Shown here piece by piece: positions 10,418 to 27,780 of a DNA stretch of 64,000 nucleotides (position 1 is its first letter; each line of letters begins with the position of its first letter). The translations under genes were made by a program, and so were the position numbers. The DNA comes from Deinococcus terrestris (GTDB taxonomy: Bacteria; Deinococcota; Deinococci; Deinococcales; Deinococcaceae): positions 372,001 through 436,000 of the forward strand of contig NZ_WBSL01000002.1 in NCBI RefSeq assembly GCF_009377345.1. Reading direction: 5' to 3'. The notes below the pieces were generated by a model that made no database searches, was not told the DNA's origin, and was given only the letters and a program-made list of their open reading frames with translations.

Positions 10418-10630
10418 ATGACCGGACCCTACGACCGTCCCCCCATGCCCGCCACCGAGCCGACCGACACGCCCGCCCCCATCCCCGAGCGGATGCCCGG
10501 CGGCGACGACACCGGGCCGATTATGGACCCCCCCATGAACCCGGACCTGCCGGGGATGCCCGAACCGGACCCGACAAGCAATCCAGACACGCCGGGCCTG
10601 CCCAGCCCCACGCCCATGCCCGCGATGTAG
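10418..10630 (+). CDS. Small proline-rich protein
   Basis: 70 aa, about one third Pro, with many Asp/Gly/Met/Thr and no hydrophobic segment. A strong Shine-Dalgarno AGGAGGT (10404-10410) lies 7 bases before ATG 10418, which supports translation. The composition resembles disordered proteins. Function unknown; divergent from the pilin operon. Confidence 0.6.
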   Translation: MTGPYDRPPMPATEPTDTPAPIPERMPGGDDTGPIMDPPMNPDLPGMPEPDPTSNPDTPGLPSPTPMPAM

Positions 10631-10646
10631 GCACATGCCATCTTGC

Positions 10647-10672
10647 GCCGCCGACCTGACACGGTTGGCGGC
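10647..10672. terminator. Hairpin between convergent genes
   Basis: Stem GCCGCCGACC / GGTTGGCGGC (10 pairs, one G-U) with loop TGACAC, between the convergent small protein and peptidase genes. There is no T-tract, so intrinsic termination is only likely. Confidence 0.45.
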
Positions 10673-10682
10673 GCTGCCGTTG

Positions 10683-11384
10683 TCAGCGGGTCAACAGCGT
10701 GCGCCCCTGCTCACGCAGCCAGCGCCGCCACCGCGCATGCTCGGGCATCAGGCGGGCCACGTGTGCCCAGTAGCGGAGCGAGTGGTTCAGTTCCAGCAGG
10801 TGCGCGGCCTCGTGCAGGGCGACGTAGCGGGCGACTTCCCGGGGGGCGCGGCTGAGCGCCCAGTGCAGCCGGATATCCCCGCGCGAGGAGCAACTGCCCC
10901 AGCGGGTGCGGGCACCGCTCAGGGCCACCCGCCCCAGCCGGTCACGGGCACCCAGTGCGCCCGCGTATTCCTCCACCCAGGCGCGGAAGACGGGCAAGGC
11001 GGCAGCACGGCTCCACGCCTCCAGAGTCGCGGCGAGGTCTAAGCCGTGAGGAAGGTGTAATTCGTCACCCACCCGCTCGGCCTGACGCAACCCCGGTACC
11101 AGCCGCAGGGTCAGCGTTTCGCCCAGGAAGGGGTAGGGGGAGCCGTCCTGCCATGCCGCCGGGGGCGACGGCCGCGCCGCGAAGGTCCGCAGGTGCCGCT
11201 CGGCCCACTCTCGGCGGGACTCCACGAAAGCGGCGAGCGTCTCCTCCGGTGTGCGGACGGGGGCGTGCAGGACAACCTCGCCGGGGCGGACCTGAAGGGC
11301 CAGCGTGCGGCGGCGGGCGCTGCGGCGCAGCTCCACGGGAACGCCCCCGACCGTCCACGGGGGGGCAGGTCGGGGGCGCGGCAT
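10683..11384 (-). CDS. YgjP-like zinc metallopeptidase (DUF45)
   Basis: 233 aa. Motifs of the YgjP/SprT-like metal hydrolase group: [14 protein letters not shown] before the zinc site, [15 protein letters not shown] (HExxH) and a downstream His in [10 protein letters not shown]. In this family the HExxH histidines and a third His bind zinc. Substrate unknown. ATG 11384 was chosen because the homologous sequence starts there ([14 protein letters not shown]); the frame extends far upstream only as a shadow of the next gene. Confidence 0.85.
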   Translation of the reverse strand: MPRPRPAPPWTVGGVPVELRRSARRRTLALQVRPGEVVLHAPVRTPEETLAAFVESRREWAERHLRTFAARPSPPAAWQDGSPYPFLGETLTLRLVPGLRQAERVGDELHLPHGLDLAATLEAWSRAAALPVFRAWVEEYAGALGARDRLGRVALSGARTRWGSCSSRGDIRLHWALSRAPREVARYVALHEAAHLLELNHSLRYWAHVARLMPEHARWRRWLREQGRTLLTR

Positions 11385-11404
11385 GGCTCTGTTATAGCGG
11401 CTGG

Positions 11405-12277
11405 TTAGAGCTGGTTGTAGTCCTGGTTGAAGGTGTCGCACTGGTTGGGGTCGCCCGTGCGGAAGCCGGTCATGAACCAGTTGACCCGCTGCTGGCTGCT
11501 GCCGTGGGTAAAGGAGTCGGGCACCACGTAGCCCCGGCCCTGGCGCTGCAAGGTGTCGTCCCCGATGGCCGCCGCCGTGTTCACGGCCTCGCGCACGTCC
11601 TCCTGGGTCAGGTTGGCGAGGCTGGACACCTGATTGCCCCACACCCCGGCGAAGCAGTCGGCTTGCAGCTCCAGGCGCACCCCGTAGCTGTTGGCCTCGG
11701 CCTCGGTGCGGGCGCCCTGCTGGGCGCGGGTGACCTGATCGGCGATGCCCAGTTCGTTCTGAACGTGGTGCCCGACCTCGTGCGCGATCACGTAGGAGTA
11801 GGCGAAGTCGCCGCCGCCGCCGAGCTGACGGTCCATCTGTGCGAAAAAGGAGGTGTCGATATAGATCTTGTTGTCCAGCGGGCAGTAGAAGGGGCCGGTC
11901 GCGCTCGTCCCCTGGCCGCAGGCGGTGGGCACCGACCCCCGGAAGGACACCAGCACGGGCTTGGTATAGGTGCGCCCGGCTTGCTGGAAGATGCCGCCCC
12001 AGACTTCGTTGGTGCTGCCCAGGATGCGGTCGAGGAACTCGTATTCCTCGGTTTCGCCCGCCGTTCCCGCCTGGGTCTGGGGTTGCGTCTGCGTCTGAGT
12101 CGGGACCGTCTGGCCGCCCGTGACGACGCTGGGGTCTACCCCGAAAAACATGGCGATCAGGGCGATAAGCAGGCCGCCGATGCCGCCGCCTACCGCGAGG
12201 CCGCCCCCCGGAATCCCACCCCCACCCCCGCTTTGCTGCACGCCGCCGCCGCTGCGGGGAAGGTTTTTCCAGTCCAT
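11405..12277 (-). CDS. YpfJ-type neutral zinc metallopeptidase
   Basis: 290 aa. [12 protein letters not shown] start, Gly-rich linker, one membrane segment ([20 protein letters not shown]), a Gln/Thr-rich linker, then the zinc peptidase domain with [12 protein letters not shown] (HExxH) and [13 protein letters not shown], both typical of the Zn_peptidase_2 (YpfJ) family. The catalytic part probably faces the periplasm. The start at 12277 is fixed by Shine-Dalgarno AGGAGG (12288-12283). A TACAAT at 12366-12361 could be the -10. Confidence 0.88.
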   Translation of the reverse strand: MDWKNLPRSGGGVQQSGGGGGIPGGGLAVGGGIGGLLIALIAMFFGVDPSVVTGGQTVPTQTQTQPQTQAGTAGETEEYEFLDRILGSTNEVWGGIFQQAGRTYTKPVLVSFRGSVPTACGQGTSATGPFYCPLDNKIYIDTSFFAQMDRQLGGGGDFAYSYVIAHEVGHHVQNELGIADQVTRAQQGARTEAEANSYGVRLELQADCFAGVWGNQVSSLANLTQEDVREAVNTAAAIGDDTLQRQGRGYVVPDSFTHGSSQQRVNWFMTGFRTGDPNQCDTFNQDYNQL

Positions 12278-12402
12278 CTCCAGCCTCCTTCGCTGCGCCC
12301 GCCATTCCAGCGCGGCCCGGACCAGCGGGCTGCCTCTCTGTTCTGCGTGGCTCAGGGGGCATTGTAGGAGTCCCCCCGTGAGCGGGCCTTGACCAAGCCA
12401 TA

Positions 12403-12431
12403 GGAAAAGGGGCGGGGGGGTCAGCCGCCCC
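12403..12431 (-). terminator. Terminator of the RND efflux operon
   Basis: On the minus strand GGGGCGG (12431-12425) pairs with CCGCCCC (12415-12409), followed by TTTT (12408-12405), directly downstream of the RND gene. Confidence 0.7.
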
Positions 12432-12455
12432 TCCACCCCTCCCCTGCCCCGGCGC

Positions 12456-15875
<3,420 letters not shown>

Positions 15876-15936
15876 GCGAACTCCGGAAGGGGGAAGTCAG
15901 GCCGGGAGACGGAGGGGCGAACGCGGTCAGCTCGCC

Positions 15937-17166
15937 TCACGCGCCGCCCCCCGCCACGCGCACCCGCGCCCCGTCCTGGAGGCTGCCCGGCACGGGGGTG
16001 ATCACCTGCGCCCCGGCGTCCAGCCCGCGCACGGCGACCTGGCCCCGCGCCTCGGCGTCCACCTGCACGGGCACGCGCTGGGCGACGCCGCCCTCGACGA
16101 CGTAAACGGCACTCTCGCCGCCGTCCACGCTCAGGGCCGACGACGGCACCAGGACGCCGCCGCCCACCGTCGCCCGGTAGCGCACCTGCGCCGCGCCGCC
16201 CACCGGGAGGTCGGCCCCGCCCTGCACCCGCGCCGTCACGGGCACCAGGCGGTCGCTCCCCGCCACCCCGCTGACCTCGTTCACGACGGCCACGTAGGTC
16301 TGCCCGCCCGCGTCGAGGTTGAGCCGGGTGCCGGGCGTCAGCGCCGCCGCGTCGGCCGGGGTCACGGTGAAGCGGGCGCGGACGTTCCCCGCCTCCACCA
16401 GCCGGAAGACCGGGCTGCCCTGCCCCACCGCCTCGCCGACCTCGGCCGCGACCGACACCACGACGCCCGCGAAGGGGGCACGCACCACCGTGCGGGCCAG
16501 CGCGGTTTCGGCCTGGGTGACCCCGGCGCGGGCGCTCTGCACGCTCAGTTCCAGGGCCTCCGGGCTGCCTGCCCCCGCCTGCCCGTTTTGCGCGAGCGCG
16601 TTGCGGGCCTGCGCCAGCGCACTCTCGGCCTGCGCCTGCCCCGCCTGGGCCGCGAGGAGTTGCGCTTGGGTGATCTGGTCGTCGTCGTAGCGCTCCTGGG
16701 CGTCCTGCGCCTCCTGCCGGGCGCGGCGCAATCCGAGTTCGGCGGCGCGGACGGACGCTTCCAGCGCGGGCCGGGCGGCGTCCACGGCGTCGCGGGCCTG
16801 CCGCAGGCTGAGTTCGGCCTGTTGCAGCCCCAGCCGCGCCGAGGTCAGGGCCTGCTGCGCCGCCGTGTCGTCGAGCTGCACCACGCCCTGCCCGCTCGTC
16901 ACCCGCTCGCCTTCCTGCACCAGCACGCGAATCACCGTGCCGCCCGCTTGCGCCGCCACGTTGCTGTCGCGGCCCGCCTCCAGCGTGGCGGCCACCGTGC
17001 GGGGCACCGTCAGCTCACCCTCCCCCGCCCGCACGGTCCGCACCGCGAGCGCGGTCGTCTTGGGCGGCGGGGTGGAGAGACTGGTAGCCGCCTCCTCCCC
17101 TCCCCCCTCGGGCGAGCAGGCGGTCAGCGCGAGCAGCAGGGTCAGCGGCAGCAGGGTGCGGGTCAC
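15937..17166 (-). CDS. Membrane-fusion (adaptor) lipoprotein of RND pump
   Basis: 409 aa. Lipoprotein signal [17 protein letters not shown] with the lipidated Cys at 17. It has a split biotinyl-lipoyl domain ([19 protein letters not shown] ... [22 protein letters not shown]) flanking a long alpha-helical hairpin rich in Ala/Gln/Arg, then beta-barrel and membrane-proximal parts. This is the periplasmic adaptor linking the RND pump to an outer-membrane channel. Lies 61 bases before the pump gene and after the TetR gene, all on one strand. Confidence 0.92.
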   Translation of the reverse strand: MTRTLLPLTLLLALTACSPEGGGEEAATSLSTPPPKTTALAVRTVRAGEGELTVPRTVAATLEAGRDSNVAAQAGGTVIRVLVQEGERVTSGQGVVQLDDTAAQQALTSARLGLQQAELSLRQARDAVDAARPALEASVRAAELGLRRARQEAQDAQERYDDDQITQAQLLAAQAGQAQAESALAQARNALAQNGQAGAGSPEALELSVQSARAGVTQAETALARTVVRAPFAGVVVSVAAEVGEAVGQGSPVFRLVEAGNVRARFTVTPADAAALTPGTRLNLDAGGQTYVAVVNEVSGVAGSDRLVPVTARVQGGADLPVGGAAQVRYRATVGGGVLVPSSALSVDGGESAVYVVEGGVAQRVPVQVDAEARGQVAVRGLDAGAQVITPVPGSLQDGARVRVAGGGA

Positions 17167-17271
17167 GCGGGCCGCCGGAGGGGAGAGGGAGCGGCAGGCT
17201 GGGGGTAGGACATAGGGGAAACCTCCAAAACAGGGCAGATGGCCGAAGGCGAAGGATCAGGACTGGGGGGG

Positions 17272-17901
17272 CTAGGGCTGGGGCGTGAGGCCGGGCCACA
17301 GCAGGCCGAGCAGCGCGGAGACGAACCCGTCCGGGTCGGCCGGGGGGGCGGGGGCGGGCGGGCAGGAGGAGGTGGGCTCTCCCTCTGCCCCGGCGAGCAG
17401 TTCGCGGTAGACGTGCTGGGTGAGCGCCCCCAGCAGCGCGGAGGCGGCGACCCCGGCGTCCTGCGGGCGAACGCGGCCCAGGGCCATCTCTGCCCGCAGG
17501 TAGGCGGCCAGGGCGTCGAGGTCCCGGCGCACCGGGTCCCCGATCCGGCGCAGCAGGGGGTTGTGGTCCGGGGCGTGTCCCTGCGAGAGCATCAGCGTGA
17601 GGCGGGGCACCACCCGCGCCGCGTCCTCCAGAAAGCGCCGGGCGACGTGTTCCAGATGGTCACGCACCCGGCCCGTCCCCACCCGGCCCGGCAGGTCGTC
17701 GCGCCAGGGGGTCACGTCGTGCAGGCCCACCGCCGCCTCGAACAGGTCGGCCTTGGTCGCGTAGCGGGTAAAGAGCGTGCCCTCCGCAACGCCGACCCGC
17801 CGCGCGATCTCGGCGGTGGTCGCCCCCACGCCGCGTTCCAGAAAGACGGCGCGGGCCGCTTCCACGATCTGTTCATCCGAGACACTGCGCGGCCGGGCCA
17901 T
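17272..17901 (-). CDS. TetR-family repressor of the efflux operon
   Basis: 209 aa. The N-terminal HTH ([33 protein letters not shown], about 26-60) is characteristic of TetR. The C-terminal ligand domain is variable and ends in a Pro/Ala-rich loop. First gene of the tetR-adaptor-RND operon. A perfect inverted repeat lies immediately upstream of its ATG, so autorepression of the whole operon is likely. No Shine-Dalgarno is well placed; a TATACT-like CATACT is 7 bases upstream. Confidence 0.92.
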   Translation of the reverse strand: MARPRSVSDEQIVEAARAVFLERGVGATTAEIARRVGVAEGTLFTRYATKADLFEAAVGLHDVTPWRDDLPGRVGTGRVRDHLEHVARRFLEDAARVVPRLTLMLSQGHAPDHNPLLRRIGDPVRRDLDALAAYLRAEMALGRVRPQDAGVAASALLGALTQHVYRELLAGAEGEPTSSCPPAPAPPADPDGFVSALLGLLWPGLTPQP

Positions 17902-17902
17902 G

Positions 17903-17924
17903 TTCCTGAGTATGGACTCAGGAA
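17903..17924. promoter_or_regulatory. Putative TetR operator
   Basis: Perfect palindrome TTCCTGAGT-ATGG-ACTCAGGAA (9-bp arms, 4-bp centre), beginning 2 bases from the tetR start codon. It contains the CATACT -10-like hexamer on the coding strand, so a bound repressor would cover the promoter. Confidence 0.75.
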
Positions 17925-17997
17925 TACGGGGGCATAGGGACGTTTGGCTACAGTGCGCGGCTGGACCGGGGGGGGCCGGAGGGGGGCCGCGCCGGGG

Positions 17998-19101
17998 CTA
18001 CTGCACCGCCCGCGCCGGACAGGTCACGCGCACGCGGGCCTCGGCGCCCTCCGGCCAGACCTCGCTGCCGGACGTGTGGACCAGCAGCTCCTGCCCCCCC
18101 AGCCGCACCGCGTAGGTCACGTCGTGGCCCTTGTACTCGCGGGCCACGATGGTGACCGGGGTGCCGTCCTCGCCGGGCTGGGCGAAGGCCAGATGTTCCG
18201 GGCGCACGCTGACCAGCACTGCCCCCTGCGCGGGGTCTTCCAGCGGCACGTCTCCCAGCGCGGTGCGGGCCACCCGGCCGCTCGCGGTGCCCGAGAGCAG
18301 GTTGCTGCAGCCCAGGAAGTTGGCGACGAAGGCGGTCTTCGGGTGCGCGTAGACCTCGTGCGGGGGGCCGATCTGCTCGGCCCGGCCCGCCCGCATCACG
18401 ACGAGGCGATCGGAAAAGGCCAGCGCTTCCTCCTGATCGTGGGTGACCAGAATCGCGGTGGTCCCGCTCTGGCGCAGGATGGCGCGGACCTCCTGCCGGG
18501 TGGAGTGGCGCAGTTGCGCGTCGAGGTTGGAAAACGGCTCGTCGAGCAGCAGCAGCGCGGGCCGGGGCGCCAGGGCACGGGCCAGCGCCACCCGCTGCTG
18601 CTGCCCGCCGGAAAGCTGGTGCGGATAACGGCCCTCGAAGACGGTCAGGCCGACGAGCGCGAGCGTCTCGCGGGCGCGGGCCAGCCGCCCGGCGCGGGGC
18701 AACCCTTGCAGGCCGAACAGCACGTTCCCCAGCACAGTGAGGTGCGGAAAGAGGGCGTAGTCCTGAAACACCAGCCCGACGCCCCGCCGCTCCGGGGGCA
18801 CGGGCGGGGCCGTCATCTCGCGCCCGGCGATGCGGATGCTCCCGCTGTCCGGCGTCTCCAGCCCCGCGATCAGGCGCAGGGTGGTCGTCTTGCCGCAGCC
18901 CGACGGCCCCAGCAGGGTCAGCAGCTCGCCGGGCGCCACGCTGAGGTCCAGCGCCTCCAGCACGGGGGGCAGCCCCGGCGCGTAACTCTTGGTCAGGGCC
19001 GCGATCTCCAGCAGTGGGGCGGCGGGGGCCGAGGGCGTTAGCGTCGTGCCCGACGCCCGGCGATTCAGCAGGGCGCGGAAGCCGGAAGGGGGGTGGGTCA
19101 T
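17998..19101 (-). CDS. Fe(III) ABC transporter ATPase (FbpC-like)
   Basis: 367 aa. Walker [17 protein letters not shown]-loop [11 protein letters not shown], signature [15 protein letters not shown], Walker [14 protein letters not shown] and H-loop VTHDQEEAL are all intact. A C-terminal TOBE/regulatory domain follows (about 270-367). Best fit is the polyamine/iron/opine group, with FbpC as the context choice since the permease and binding protein are iron-type. The ATG at 19101 overlaps the permease stop by 4 bases; longer readings upstream are shadows. Confidence 0.88.
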   Translation of the reverse strand: MTHPPSGFRALLNRRASGTTLTPSAPAAPLLEIAALTKSYAPGLPPVLEALDLSVAPGELLTLLGPSGCGKTTTLRLIAGLETPDSGSIRIAGREMTAPPVPPERRGVGLVFQDYALFPHLTVLGNVLFGLQGLPRAGRLARARETLALVGLTVFEGRYPHQLSGGQQQRVALARALAPRPALLLLDEPFSNLDAQLRHSTRQEVRAILRQSGTTAILVTHDQEEALAFSDRLVVMRAGRAEQIGPPHEVYAHPKTAFVANFLGCSNLLSGTASGRVARTALGDVPLEDPAQGAVLVSVRPEHLAFAQPGEDGTPVTIVAREYKGHDVTYAVRLGGQELLVHTSGSEVWPEGAEARVRVTCPARAVQ

Positions 19102-20654
19102 GTCCTCTCTCTCCTCAGGATCAGCACGGTCAAGAGCGACCCGCTGAGGGCCAGCACCAACGCGTAGGGGGCGGCCGAGGCGTACTGCGCTTCTTCGGTG
19201 TAGGTCCAGACGTTGCGGGCCAGGGTGTCGAAGCCGGTCGGGGCCAGCAGCAGGGTCAGCGGCAGTTCCTTGAGGACACTCAGGAAGACGAAGGCCGCGC
19301 TTGCCAGCAGGCCGGGGCGCATCAGCGGCAGCGTGACCTGCCAGAGCGTCCGGGCAGGCCGGGCGCCCAGCACCCGCGCGGCCTCCTCCAGCCGGGGCGT
19401 GGCCTTGGCGAGCGAGGTGCGGATGGGGCCGATGGCCTCCGCGACGAAATGCAGCGTGTAGGCCAGGATCAGCAGGGCGAAGGTCTGGTACAGCCCCGGC
19501 GCCGACCTCAGCACGAAGAAGACGAGCGCGAGCGCGAAGGCCAGCGGCGGCGTCGCGTAGCCCAGATACGCCACCCGCTCGGTGATCCTGGCTGCCCGCC
19601 CCGCGTAGCGGTTGCCGATGTACGCGAGCGGAAAGGCGAGCGCCGTCGTGGTCAGCGCCGCCACCCCCGCCGCCGTCAGCGCCGAGCGGGTCGCGTCCCA
19701 CAGCCCGGCGAGCGCGTAGGGATTCTGCTCCAGCCGCAGCCAGTAGCCCACCGTCCCCAGCGGCACGATCAGGGCGGCTCCCGCCAGCAGCCCGATAAAG
19801 ACCCAGGCGGGCAGCGTCCAGCCGCGCAGGGGGACGCGGGCGGGCTGCCGCGCCCCCCCCGGCGACACCCGCGAGAGAAAGACGCCGCGCATCAGCCGCG
19901 CCTCCAGCCACAGGGTCAGCCCGGTCACAGCGAGCAGCATCAGCGCCAGCCACGCCGAATACACCCGGTCGTAGGCCGCCGTGTACTGCTGGTAGATCGC
20001 CGCGCTGAAGGTGGGGTAGCGCATCAGGCTGGTCACCCCAAAGTCGCCCAGCACATGCAGGGTGACCAGCAGGCCGCCCGACAGCCACGCCGGGCGCAGG
20101 TGCGGCAGCGTGACCTCGCGGAAGGTCTGCCCCGGCGTGCGGCCCAGCAGCCGGGCGGCGTCCTCCAGCGCGGGGTCCTGCGCCCGCAGCGCGGCGTGCA
20201 GGTTCAGGAACAGGTACGGGAAGGTAAAGAGGGTCAGCACCCCCAGCGCCCCCCAGAAGCCGCTCGGCCCCGGCCAGCTCAGGCCCGTCGCCGCCCAGAT
20301 GGTGCCCCCCGGTCCGCTCGCCGCGATCAGGGCGTAGGCGCCCACATAGCCCGGAATCGCCAGCGGCAGCACCCCCAGCAGCGTGAGGACCCAGCGCGGC
20401 CGGAAGGTCGTCCGGGCGGCCAGGTACGCCAGCGGCAGCGCCACCGCCGTTCCCGCCAGCAGTACCCCCAGCGCCAGCCCCAGCGTGTTGCGCAGCAGTT
20501 CCAGATTCCGGACTCGGAACACGATCTCGCGCAACTCCTCCGCCTGAGCACCGAAGGCCCGCAGCACCAGGTACGCGAGCGGCAGCAGCACCCCCAGCGC
20601 CGTCAGCAGGGCGGGCAGGGCCAGGGTGGGGGGCAGTCGGCGGCGCAGGGTCAT
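19098..20654 (-). CDS. Fe(III) ABC transporter permease (FbpB-like)
   Basis: 518 aa, a duplicated permease with two BPD_transp_1 units, each having an EAA-type loop (DAARLLGRTPGQTFREVTLPHL and EAARVLGARPARTLWQVTLPLM) and about 12 membrane helices. This tandem architecture is typical of FbpB-type ferric-iron transporters. Its stop overlaps the ATPase start. Upstream is an unusual 270-base interval, then a membrane protein gene and the binding-protein gene, so the transporter genes are not contiguous. Confidence 0.9.
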   Translation of the reverse strand: MTLRRRLPPTLALPALLTALGVLLPLAYLVLRAFGAQAEELREIVFRVRNLELLRNTLGLALGVLLAGTAVALPLAYLAARTTFRPRWVLTLLGVLPLAIPGYVGAYALIAASGPGGTIWAATGLSWPGPSGFWGALGVLTLFTFPYLFLNLHAALRAQDPALEDAARLLGRTPGQTFREVTLPHLRPAWLSGGLLVTLHVLGDFGVTSLMRYPTFSAAIYQQYTAAYDRVYSAWLALMLLAVTGLTLWLEARLMRGVFLSRVSPGGARQPARVPLRGWTLPAWVFIGLLAGAALIVPLGTVGYWLRLEQNPYALAGLWDATRSALTAAGVAALTTTALAFPLAYIGNRYAGRAARITERVAYLGYATPPLAFALALVFFVLRSAPGLYQTFALLILAYTLHFVAEAIGPIRTSLAKATPRLEEAARVLGARPARTLWQVTLPLMRPGLLASAAFVFLSVLKELPLTLLLAPTGFDTLARNVWTYTEEAQYASAAPYALVLALSGSLLTVLILRRERT

Positions 20655-20924
20655 GGGCGGGGGCAGGCCCCACAGGGGGCCAACCGCGCCAAGGTATCAG
20701 AGCAACTTGGTCAGGATTGGGGGGCAGGCGTCCCGCCTGCGGGTCATCCGGCACACTTCCCCTGTCTTCGGACGGGGAACATACCAACGGGAACCGAGAG
20801 GACTACACCTCACAACGAGGTGAGCGCCCGTGGCTTCAACACGGACGCTCGGAAAGGGGGTGCTCTCTTGAGACACAACGCCACTCTGAGAAGAGGACAA
20901 CCCCGGCCCCGGCTGGGGGTTTTG
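20655..20924 (+). mobile_element. Possible relic of an IS200/IS605 tnpB 3' end
   Basis: From 20779 the plus strand reads NIPTGTERTTPHNEVSARG and on to a Gln/Pro/Arg-rich end, which resembles the C-terminal tail of TnpB proteins (a G-E-V/I-x-A-R-G element). A strong hairpin overlaps it (20822-20832 with 20840-20850, 11 pairs with one mismatch), then a terminator-like stem near 20899-20921. No TnpB catalytic domain remains. The alternative is a structured leader of the permease on the minus strand. No open gene is otherwise seen here. Confidence 0.3.
20899..20924 (+). terminator. Terminator-like stem
   Basis: AACCCC (20899-20904) pairs with GGGGTT (20916-20921) and runs into a short T stretch on the plus strand. 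There is no ordinary plus-strand gene upstream, so it may belong to the relic or to an RNA. Confidence 0.4.
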
Positions 20925-21419
20925 CTATCCCCCCTCCGCCCCGGTCCACCGCTCCCGCCTCCCAACCAGTTCGGCGGCAGCCAGCGCGGGCAGCAGGCTC
21001 AGCAGCAGGCCAGTGGCGAGGCCGAGCGTCACCGCCCCCCTCTGCTCCGGCGGAAGCCCGCCCACCAGCAGAGCGTTGAGGCCCAGGCCACCCAGCGACA
21101 ACGCCAGCACTGCCAGCAGGCCCACGCCCCAGGACACCCAGACGGCCTCGCCCGGCCAGCGCCTGCGTCGGGGCAGGGCGCACACCAGCCCCACCAGCAG
21201 GCCCAGGATCAGGAAGATGTTCGAGAAGCCGATGGTGAGCGGGTCAAGAGGCTCCGAAGGCTCCGGCTCCCACATCAGCACCGGCCACAGCGCGGCGACT
21301 ATCCACGCGGGCCAGCCCAGCGCTCCCAGCACCCGCGCCGGGGCAGGCCGCAGCCGCAACGCGCCCAGCACCGCCGCGCAGGTCAGCAGGGCACCCAGCA
21401 CGCCTCCCAGCAGATCCAT
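20925..21419 (-). CDS. Hypothetical integral membrane protein
   Basis: 164 aa with about five hydrophobic helices (for example LLGGVLGALLTCAAVLGALRL, IFLILGLLVGLVCAL, LAVLALSLGGLGLNALL). I do not recognise a family. It lies between the iron-binding protein and permease genes on the same strand, about 75 bases after the former; a link to iron uptake is only positional. Confidence 0.7.
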   Translation of the reverse strand: MDLLGGVLGALLTCAAVLGALRLRPAPARVLGALGWPAWIVAALWPVLMWEPEPSEPLDPLTIGFSNIFLILGLLVGLVCALPRRRRWPGEAVWVSWGVGLLAVLALSLGGLGLNALLVGGLPPEQRGAVTLGLATGLLLSLLPALAAAELVGRRERWTGAEGG

Positions 21420-21493
21420 GCCCGTATCTCACCACAAGCGCAGGAGGCCCCACCCGCAGGCGAGACCTCCCCCTCTTGGGCTGGCGACTGTCC

Positions 21494-22486
21494 TTACAGC
21501 AGACCCGCCTCCCGCAGCAGCCGCTGGGCCTTCTCGATGTTCTTGGGCAGCACGGCGGGGTCCACGCGCGGGCTGCGCTTGGTCACGTCGCTGAAGGGCA
21601 GCATGGTGGTGGGCTGGATGATGTTGCCGATCACCGGGTACTCGAAGTTCACGCTCAGGAAAAAGGTCTGGGCGTCCTTGCCGGTCAGCGCCGACAGGAA
21701 GCGGGTGGCGGCCGCGCGGTTCTTGCTGGTCTTCAGGATGGCCGCGCCCGTCGCGTTGCCCAGGTTGCCGATGTCGCCATTCTTGAAGAAGTAGGTTTCC
21801 ACCGGGTAGCTCAGGCGGTTCACGCGCTGGATGTAGTAGTGGTTGGTCAGCGCCACGTCGATCTCGCCCGCCCGCATGGCCTCGAGCATCCCCACGTTGC
21901 TGGTCTTGTAGTCCTTGGGTTGCAGCGCCTTCATGCCCGCGATCCACTGCCGGGTGGTGGCCTCGCCGTGCTTGGCGATCATGCCCGCCAGGAAGTCCTG
22001 GAAGGAGGGGTAGCTGACCGTCCAGCCGATGCGCCCCTTGAGGGCAGTCATCTTGGGCAGGTCGAGGATGCTGTCGGGGAGGTCGCCCGGCTTGATCTTG
22101 TTGGGGTTGTAGGCCAGCACCCGGAAGCGCACGGTGGTCGGCAGCCAGGTCCGGTCGTCGGGCACGTAGTCGGGCGCCACGCCGCGCACCATCGCGGTCG
22201 TGAGCTTCAGGAACTTGCCGTCCTCGGCGAGCTCGCCCAGCGCTCCCACCGAGTTGCCCCAGAACACGTCGGCGGGGCTGCGGGTCCCCTCCTCGCGCAG
22301 CGCGGCGACCAGTTGGCTGTCGGTGCCGTAACGGACGTTGACCTTGATGCCCGTCGAGCGCTCGAACTGCTGCACGATGGGGTCCACGAAGGTCTTGGCG
22401 CGGCCCGAGTACACGGTGATCTGGGACTGGGCCAGCGAGGAGCCGGACAGCAGCAGGGCGGCGGAGGCGAGCAGGAAGCGCTTCAT
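21494..22486 (-). CDS. Fe(III)-binding periplasmic protein (FbpA-like)
   Basis: 330 aa. Signal peptide MKRFLLASAALLLSGSSLAQS, then SQITVYSGRAKTFVDPIVQQFERSTGIKVNVRYG, the hallmark start of FbpA/iron ABC binding proteins. The paired tyrosines near the C-terminal lobe (LTNHYYIQRV) correspond to iron-coordinating Tyr-Tyr in FbpA. ATG 22486 is chosen because a consensus promoter sits 7 bases upstream (leaderless). It delivers ferric iron to the FbpB/FbpC-like pair encoded downstream. Confidence 0.92.
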   Translation of the reverse strand: MKRFLLASAALLLSGSSLAQSQITVYSGRAKTFVDPIVQQFERSTGIKVNVRYGTDSQLVAALREEGTRSPADVFWGNSVGALGELAEDGKFLKLTTAMVRGVAPDYVPDDRTWLPTTVRFRVLAYNPNKIKPGDLPDSILDLPKMTALKGRIGWTVSYPSFQDFLAGMIAKHGEATTRQWIAGMKALQPKDYKTSNVGMLEAMRAGEIDVALTNHYYIQRVNRLSYPVETYFFKNGDIGNLGNATGAAILKTSKNRAAATRFLSALTGKDAQTFFLSVNFEYPVIGNIIQPTTMLPFSDVTKRSPRVDPAVLPKNIEKAQRLLREAGLL

Positions 22487-22493
22487 CGAGCGA

Positions 22494-22522
22494 ATCCTAA
22501 GTAACTCACTCGGGATTGTCAA
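22494..22522 (-). promoter_or_regulatory. Consensus leaderless promoter of fbpA-like gene
   Basis: -35 TTGACA (22522-22517), 17-base spacer, -10 TAGGAT (22499-22494), 7 bases before ATG 22486. Transcription would start at or next to the A of ATG. Confidence 0.85.
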
Positions 22523-22549
22523 CACGATGGGGCGGCGGCCCCAGTGGTC

Positions 22550-23569
<1,020 letters not shown>

Positions 23570-23648
23570 CGCGGGGCAGTATGGCACCCGCCGGGGGGGC
23601 TGACCCAAGGCCCCTTGAAACCTCTCACATGCCCCGCTCAGGCTGCGC

Positions 23649-23654
23649 TATGAT
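23649..23654 (+). promoter_or_regulatory. -10 hexamer for peptide-binding protein gene
   Basis: TATGAT about 105 bases before the ATG at 23759; no good -35 at normal spacing. Gives a leader of roughly 95-100 nt with Shine-Dalgarno CAGGAGG at 23749-23754. Confidence 0.45.
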
Positions 23655-23758
23655 TGGCGCCGTCTGACATCCCCAACGTTTTGGCCCGGTCACCCGACCG
23701 GACTGCGGCACCCTTAGACCTTATCCAGACCCTCTCCCCGCTCCCTTCAGGAGGCACC

Positions 23759-25495
<1,737 letters not shown>

Positions 25496-25511
25496 GGCAA
25501 CGGACCCGGCA

Positions 25512-25546
25512 GGGACAGGGACGGCCGACATGGCCGTCCCTGTCCC
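25512..25546 (+). terminator. Strong hairpin between binding protein and permeases
   Basis: A perfect 15-bp stem (25512-25526 with 25532-25546), loop GACAT, followed by CCTTTGTG. It is likely to act as a partial terminator or 3'-end stabiliser, a common arrangement in ABC operons. A possible new promoter follows (TTGTGT 25550-25555, 16 bases, TATGGT 25572-25577). Confidence 0.7.
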
Positions 25547-25689
25547 CCTTTGTGTGGGGGCGCCCCGCGTGTATGGTGGAGTGCTGACGCTTTTTCCCGC
25601 CTCACCTGCTTTCATCACACCCCGTGCCCCAGGGGCGAGAATCAGCGCCGACTCCCGGACCACCGGAGACTCCCCTTTCCGAGGTTTTC

Positions 25690-27734
<2,045 letters not shown>

Positions 27735-27780
27735 ACCGCTGCGCCCCTGCCCGCCCCTGGCCCTCCCGCCGGGGGCGGCT

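Noticed and set aside
17998..20787. Single 929-codon minus-strand ORF
   Set aside because: The N-terminal half is a shadow of the permease gene. The real ATPase begins at 19101.
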